From positions 26,851,020-26,915,019 of the forward strand of contig CM037840.1 in NCBI GenBank assembly GCA_021234535.1: DNA of 64,000 bases, written 5' to 3'. Numbering within the stretch: the first letter of the stretch is position 1; the number at the start of each line of letters is the position of its first letter. The notes below the pieces were generated by a model. It saw nothing but the letters and a program-made list of their open reading frames with translations. It was not told the origin of the DNA and did not search any database. Source of the DNA: Stichopus chloronotus (Eukaryota > Echinodermata > Holothuroidea > Aspidochirotida > Stichopodidae). Both the position numbers and the translations under genes were made by a program. This document shows, in pieces, positions 61,701 to 64,000 of the stretch.

Positions 61701-63554
61701 CTTAATGAGGAAAATTTGTGGTTGGGAGTATATGGAAATTTTTAATGACATGTTGTTGGACACAAACATGGCTAGAAAACATGCAGGGACACACCTACAC
61801 AATAATATGAACACATGCAGGCCAAGGGGGAACACCTGCATAATAATGTGAATGCCTGCATGGTAACTGGTTCACCTGCAAGTTAGGAGGAACATCATCA
61901 TTCATGTGAATGCCTGCAGGTTAAGGGGAGCAATTAATATGATCACCTGCAAGTTGATTGGAACACCTGTATTTTCATGTGAACTCCTGGAGACTAAGAG
62001 GAATACCTGCATTTAAACGTGAACCCCTGCAGACTCATGGGTGTAGTGCATATTTGACTGAACGTGTAAAGATTAGGATACACACGTCAGAAGTGAACAT
62101 GCCCCTTCAGCATTTTCAACACTCCAGGGCATCGATTTCTACAAGAAGAGTTTGCTCAAGTGTCCTCTCTGGTTTTGTCTTCCAGACAAATTTGACCAGC
62201 ACATCCTCACCTTTGAAAAGTTTTCCAGTGATCCAGCCATCTTGAGTAATCCCAACCTTGTGGTAAGGATGGGAGGTAAATTTTATTCCTGGCAGGTGGC
62301 AGGACCAATCTTGATATCCATGTTGGCCTTCCAAAGGCCGCTGCCCGACCAGACAATCTCCGGCCTGTTGAAGGATCAGCGGCAGGGGGAGGGAGGCAGA
62401 AAGAGCTTCACCGAGTGGTTCTGGCCGAGAAATGTCTCAAAGTTGGGATCTCCACGAAAGGTGAGAACCTTGTTTAATCATACTAAATCAAAGGGACTTA
62501 GCGATTTTACAGACAGTCAGTCATCGCTTCAAGTTACATTTTGGGTGATGCAGTAAGCAAAATTCTCAATTGATTCTGGTCTGTGACAGCAAATTCAAAA
62601 GATGCTGAGTAGCTCACATTCCTCAGTATACACAGGGGCAGAGTGTTCTGATTACACACATGTGGTCCCTGTGTGCTCAACAGGATGTGCCACACACACC
62701 TAAATAAGGATTGTGGTCGCAGGAAGAGTGGTTTTAGACAGACTGTGGCAGGGGCTAGGGGGATGAGTTCCTGCCCTTAAGATGACTTCAGCAGACATTT
62801 AAAGGTCCTCTGATAATGCCAGAAATTTTAGATAATTGTCACCAATGGTCATTTTATTATGAGGAGATAGCCTGGTGAGCATGGCATTTGCCTGTGAGTG
62901 ACAGCATGAAAGACGGAATTAAAATATGGTGTTTGGAAGCGGAGGATATTTCTGTGGGGTTTACTCATTTTCCCCTATATGCAAACTTGTCATTGTCCAG
63001 AATGGGCAAGGTAGGAGGTAATACCAGAGATATAACACAGTGCTACGTTTGGACTTTTTACCAGAGCTGTACGAGCAGAACAAGCTCTTCTTTGCCTCAA
63101 GATCAGAAAAGTGACCCAGGAGTAGCAAGAAATAAAATTTTTCTAACACCCAAGCTGTAGCATGATATAATGCATTTTTATTTAGTATTGAGACAAGAAT
63201 CCTCTCACCTTTCCTCATGTATCTATAACCTGGCCTCCTGACATGATTTCAAGTATGATATACTGGTCTCGACACACAAACATGAAACCTTTCAAAACAA
63301 AATGTGAGGATTTGGTGTTCGTTAAGAACAGGAGGTTGGTGATTCGTAGGAGCTCAACTGAATGACTGGCCAGGGCCTTTGCTAGTGTTTGCCGGATTGA
63401 GAGGATTCTCTTTGTATATTTATATATGTGTTAATCCTTATCTTTCATCCAACCAGGGAGAAGGTCTGGAAGAGCAACTAGAGGGACGCTTCCCTGAGGG
63501 GTCTTCCAAAGACTATGTCACAGCCATGATGGACGACAAGGATGCTATGCCACA
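46537..63554 (+). CDS. LPIN: Lipin (phosphatidate phosphatase), 5' nine coding exons, partial
   Basis: Lipins dephosphorylate phosphatidic acid to diacylglycerol at ER membranes (Mg2+-dependent) and also act as nuclear coregulators. Join: 46537-46716, 47279-47377, 47985-48757, 49367-49502, 56584-56795, 57585-57713, 60807-60874, 62186-62460, 63457-63554. These total 1970 nt, 656 codons plus two bases, with all phases consistent. Residues 1 to about 105 are the N-Lip domain; 238-250 are a polybasic segment ([13 protein letters not shown]); TPKSD at the start of exon 4, WGELPE at its end, and YLDDL...DPEV.ALYFP in exon 5 are lipin family blocks; residues 533 to about 600 are the middle domain. 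The HAD-like catalytic domain with DxDGT is not in the window, so activity cannot be judged. Most invertebrates carry one lipin; the paralogue class is not assigned. Confidence 0.95.
47279..47377 (+). CDS. LPIN: Lipin coding exon 2
   Basis: 33 codons, phase 0 both ends; acceptor TTTGTACAG, donor GAG/GTGAGT. Encodes [10 protein letters not shown] and [13 protein letters not shown], matching the N-Lip block that closes the domain core. Confidence 0.95.
47985..48757 (+). CDS. LPIN: Lipin coding exon 3 (large exon, polybasic segment)
   Basis: 257 codons plus two bases; acceptor GCTGCAG, donor ATCAG/GTAAGG. Begins [14 protein letters not shown], whose ATSPI block corresponds to the region with mammalian lipin-1 Ser106, an insulin/mTOR phosphosite. 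Residues 238-250 hold the Lys/Arg cluster that in other lipins serves nuclear import and phosphatidate binding. Acidic/serine tracts follow ([13 protein letters not shown]), likely phosphorylated. The rest looks disordered. Confidence 0.95.
49367..49502 (+). CDS. LPIN: Lipin coding exon 4
   Basis: Completes a split Ser codon, then 45 codons; acceptor TTTACAG, donor GAG/GTGAGG. Encodes [16 protein letters not shown] and WNWGELPE, both lipin family blocks. Confidence 0.94.
49503..56583 (+). other. Lipin intron 4 (7.1 kb)
   Basis: No exon of another gene recognised. Contains MITE family 3 copy B (51092-51402), G12 at 50358-50369, G12 at 51460-51471 and many T-runs. Confidence 0.75.
51092..51402. 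mobile_element. MITE family 3, copy B (in lipin intron 4)
   Basis: Left TTAA-AGGGAAATAGGGC, right CACCTTATTTCCTC-TTAA; TTAA intact at both sides. 311 bp, same body as 29648-30000 with internal deletions. Confidence 0.83.
56584..56795 (+). CDS. LPIN: Lipin coding exon 5
   Basis: 70 codons plus two bases; acceptor CTTTTAG, donor GAAAG/GTAACT. Encodes a basic stretch ([15 protein letters not shown]) and then [20 protein letters not shown], a conserved lipin signature. It follows exon 4 across the largest intron. Confidence 0.94.
57585..57713 (+). CDS. LPIN: Lipin coding exon 6
   Basis: Phase 2 in and out: completes Arg, then 42 codons, ends CCCAG/GTCAGT. Ser/Pro-rich ([19 protein letters not shown]), matching the variable segment with S-VESG-ES seen in other lipins before the middle domain. 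Confidence 0.9.
59394..59983 (+). mobile_element. MITE family 1, copy D (old, in lipin intron 6)
   Basis: Starts TTGGAGTAATTGCATGTGCG and ends GGAATCCCTCTTGA, decayed versions of the family ends. Shares TTTTTCTTTATTTTTAAATG, CACAAAAACAGT, ACTGAATATTCA and TACTTCCCATTG with copies A-C. About 590 bp with many changes, so much older than the others. Confidence 0.75.
60807..60874 (+). CDS. LPIN: Lipin coding exon 7
   Basis: 68 bp, phase 2 in and 1 out; acceptor CATTGCAG, donor ATGG/GTGAGC. Encodes [21 protein letters not shown]; the SLCGGL block is conserved in lipins immediately before the middle domain. Confidence 0.92.
61785..62040 (+). repeat. Intronic minisatellite, CACCTGCA units, lipin intron 7
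   Basis: Repeated CACCTGCA...ATGTGAATGCCTGCAGG-like units, near 61792, 61833, 61873, 61944, 61974 and 62003, with unit spacing of about 30-41 bp. It ends about 145 bp before coding exon 8. Diverged. Confidence 0.7.
62186..62460 (+). CDS. LPIN: Lipin coding exon 8 (middle domain)
   Basis: Completes Asp, then 91 codons; acceptor CTTCCAG, donor AAAG/GTGAGA. Encodes [20 protein letters not shown], then [20 protein letters not shown] and QRPLPDQTI, the conserved lipin middle (M-Lip) domain, described as a dimerisation and membrane-binding module. Ends in a W/F-rich segment (WFWPR). Confidence 0.96.
63457..63554 (+). CDS. LPIN: Lipin coding exon 9
   Basis: 32 codons plus two bases; acceptor CAACCAG, donor CCACA/GTAAGT. 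Acidic ([21 protein letters not shown]), consistent with the linker between the middle and catalytic domains. It follows exon 8 in phase 0. Confidence 0.82.
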
Positions 63555-63992
63555 GTAAGTAGAAAATGAAAGAAGGAGGTTTGGTATGATTCTTGAGTTA
63601 TCTTTAAACGCAAATGCACATGACAAAGAAAGGGCTCCGTAAGAGAGACCCTCAGATGCATGGCCATTCTCTCCCAACCCCACAGCCAGCAATCCCTCCC
63701 ATAAGTAGCACAAATTGTCACTTTCCCCAGTCTGACAATTTACCCTAACTGTGTTGAGACTCAAATAATTTGTCAGTGGTTGAGATTTTGGAAGTATTGC
63801 AACCCCTACCATCGCTAATTTGTCAGGGCATTTCTTTCTGCAAGGTGCCAACTGTCTTGCAGACCAAGATTTTTTTTGGCCAGTCTCTCAGCAAGTGTTC
63901 TATCGTCAGAATCCAAAGCAGGCATTCTCCTAATTCATACCAATAAAGTGAGGATTGACTGACAGGTTCTTTTCCCTCGCACATTCCAACAG

Positions 63993-64000
63993 CTCTGTTG
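63993..64000 (+). CDS. LPIN: Possible start of lipin coding exon 10 (edge)
   Basis: A strong pyrimidine tract ending TTCCAACAG precedes 63993. The phase (CA+C) would continue without a stop for the few bases left. Too short to confirm. Confidence 0.25.

Overview
The window is animal nuclear DNA. It has spliced genes with GT/AG introns, long AT-rich non-coding stretches, many short inverted-repeat transposons, a LINE fragment, minisatellites and a 125-bp (TA)n run. The two recognised gene families, caveolin and lipin, are metazoan in combination. The style of the repeats, including a foldback element with arms built of tandem repeats, fits a marine invertebrate deuterostome such as an echinoderm. 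That placement is inference; no species can be read from the sequence.

Left part (1-16 kb): two caveolin genes in tandem, both on the minus strand. The right-hand copy is complete in three exons (14062-13814, 12403-12311, 11657-11325). The left-hand copy is cut by the window edge and shows exons 1 and 2 only (1732-1469, 368-276). Exon boundaries, phases, a promoter block with a TATA-like box, and upstream non-coding blocks are shared, so this is a local duplication of gene plus flank. Both copies have a Pro/Tyr-rich N-terminal extension with a PPAY motif.

Middle part (16-46 kb): no convincing host gene. It holds MITE families flanked by TTAA, a nested insertion that shows the TTAA target duplication directly, a hAT-type element with a perfect 8-bp target duplication, a decayed non-LTR reverse transcriptase, a foldback element, several decayed tandem arrays and many poly-G/poly-C runs.

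Right part (46.5-64 kb): the first nine coding exons of a lipin gene (phosphatidate phosphatase) on the plus strand. They cover the N-Lip domain, the polybasic segment, the conserved TPKSD and YLDDL blocks and the middle (M-Lip) domain. The catalytic HAD-like domain lies beyond the right edge. About 656 codons are present with consistent splice phases.

The two gene families are not known to form one system: caveolin builds membrane caveolae, and lipin makes diacylglycerol and acts in the nucleus. No CRISPR, rRNA or convincing tRNA gene was seen. The most informative novelty is the set of TTAA-flanked MITE families whose termini all begin with AG, with their insertion history readable from the nested element and from the caveolin duplication.
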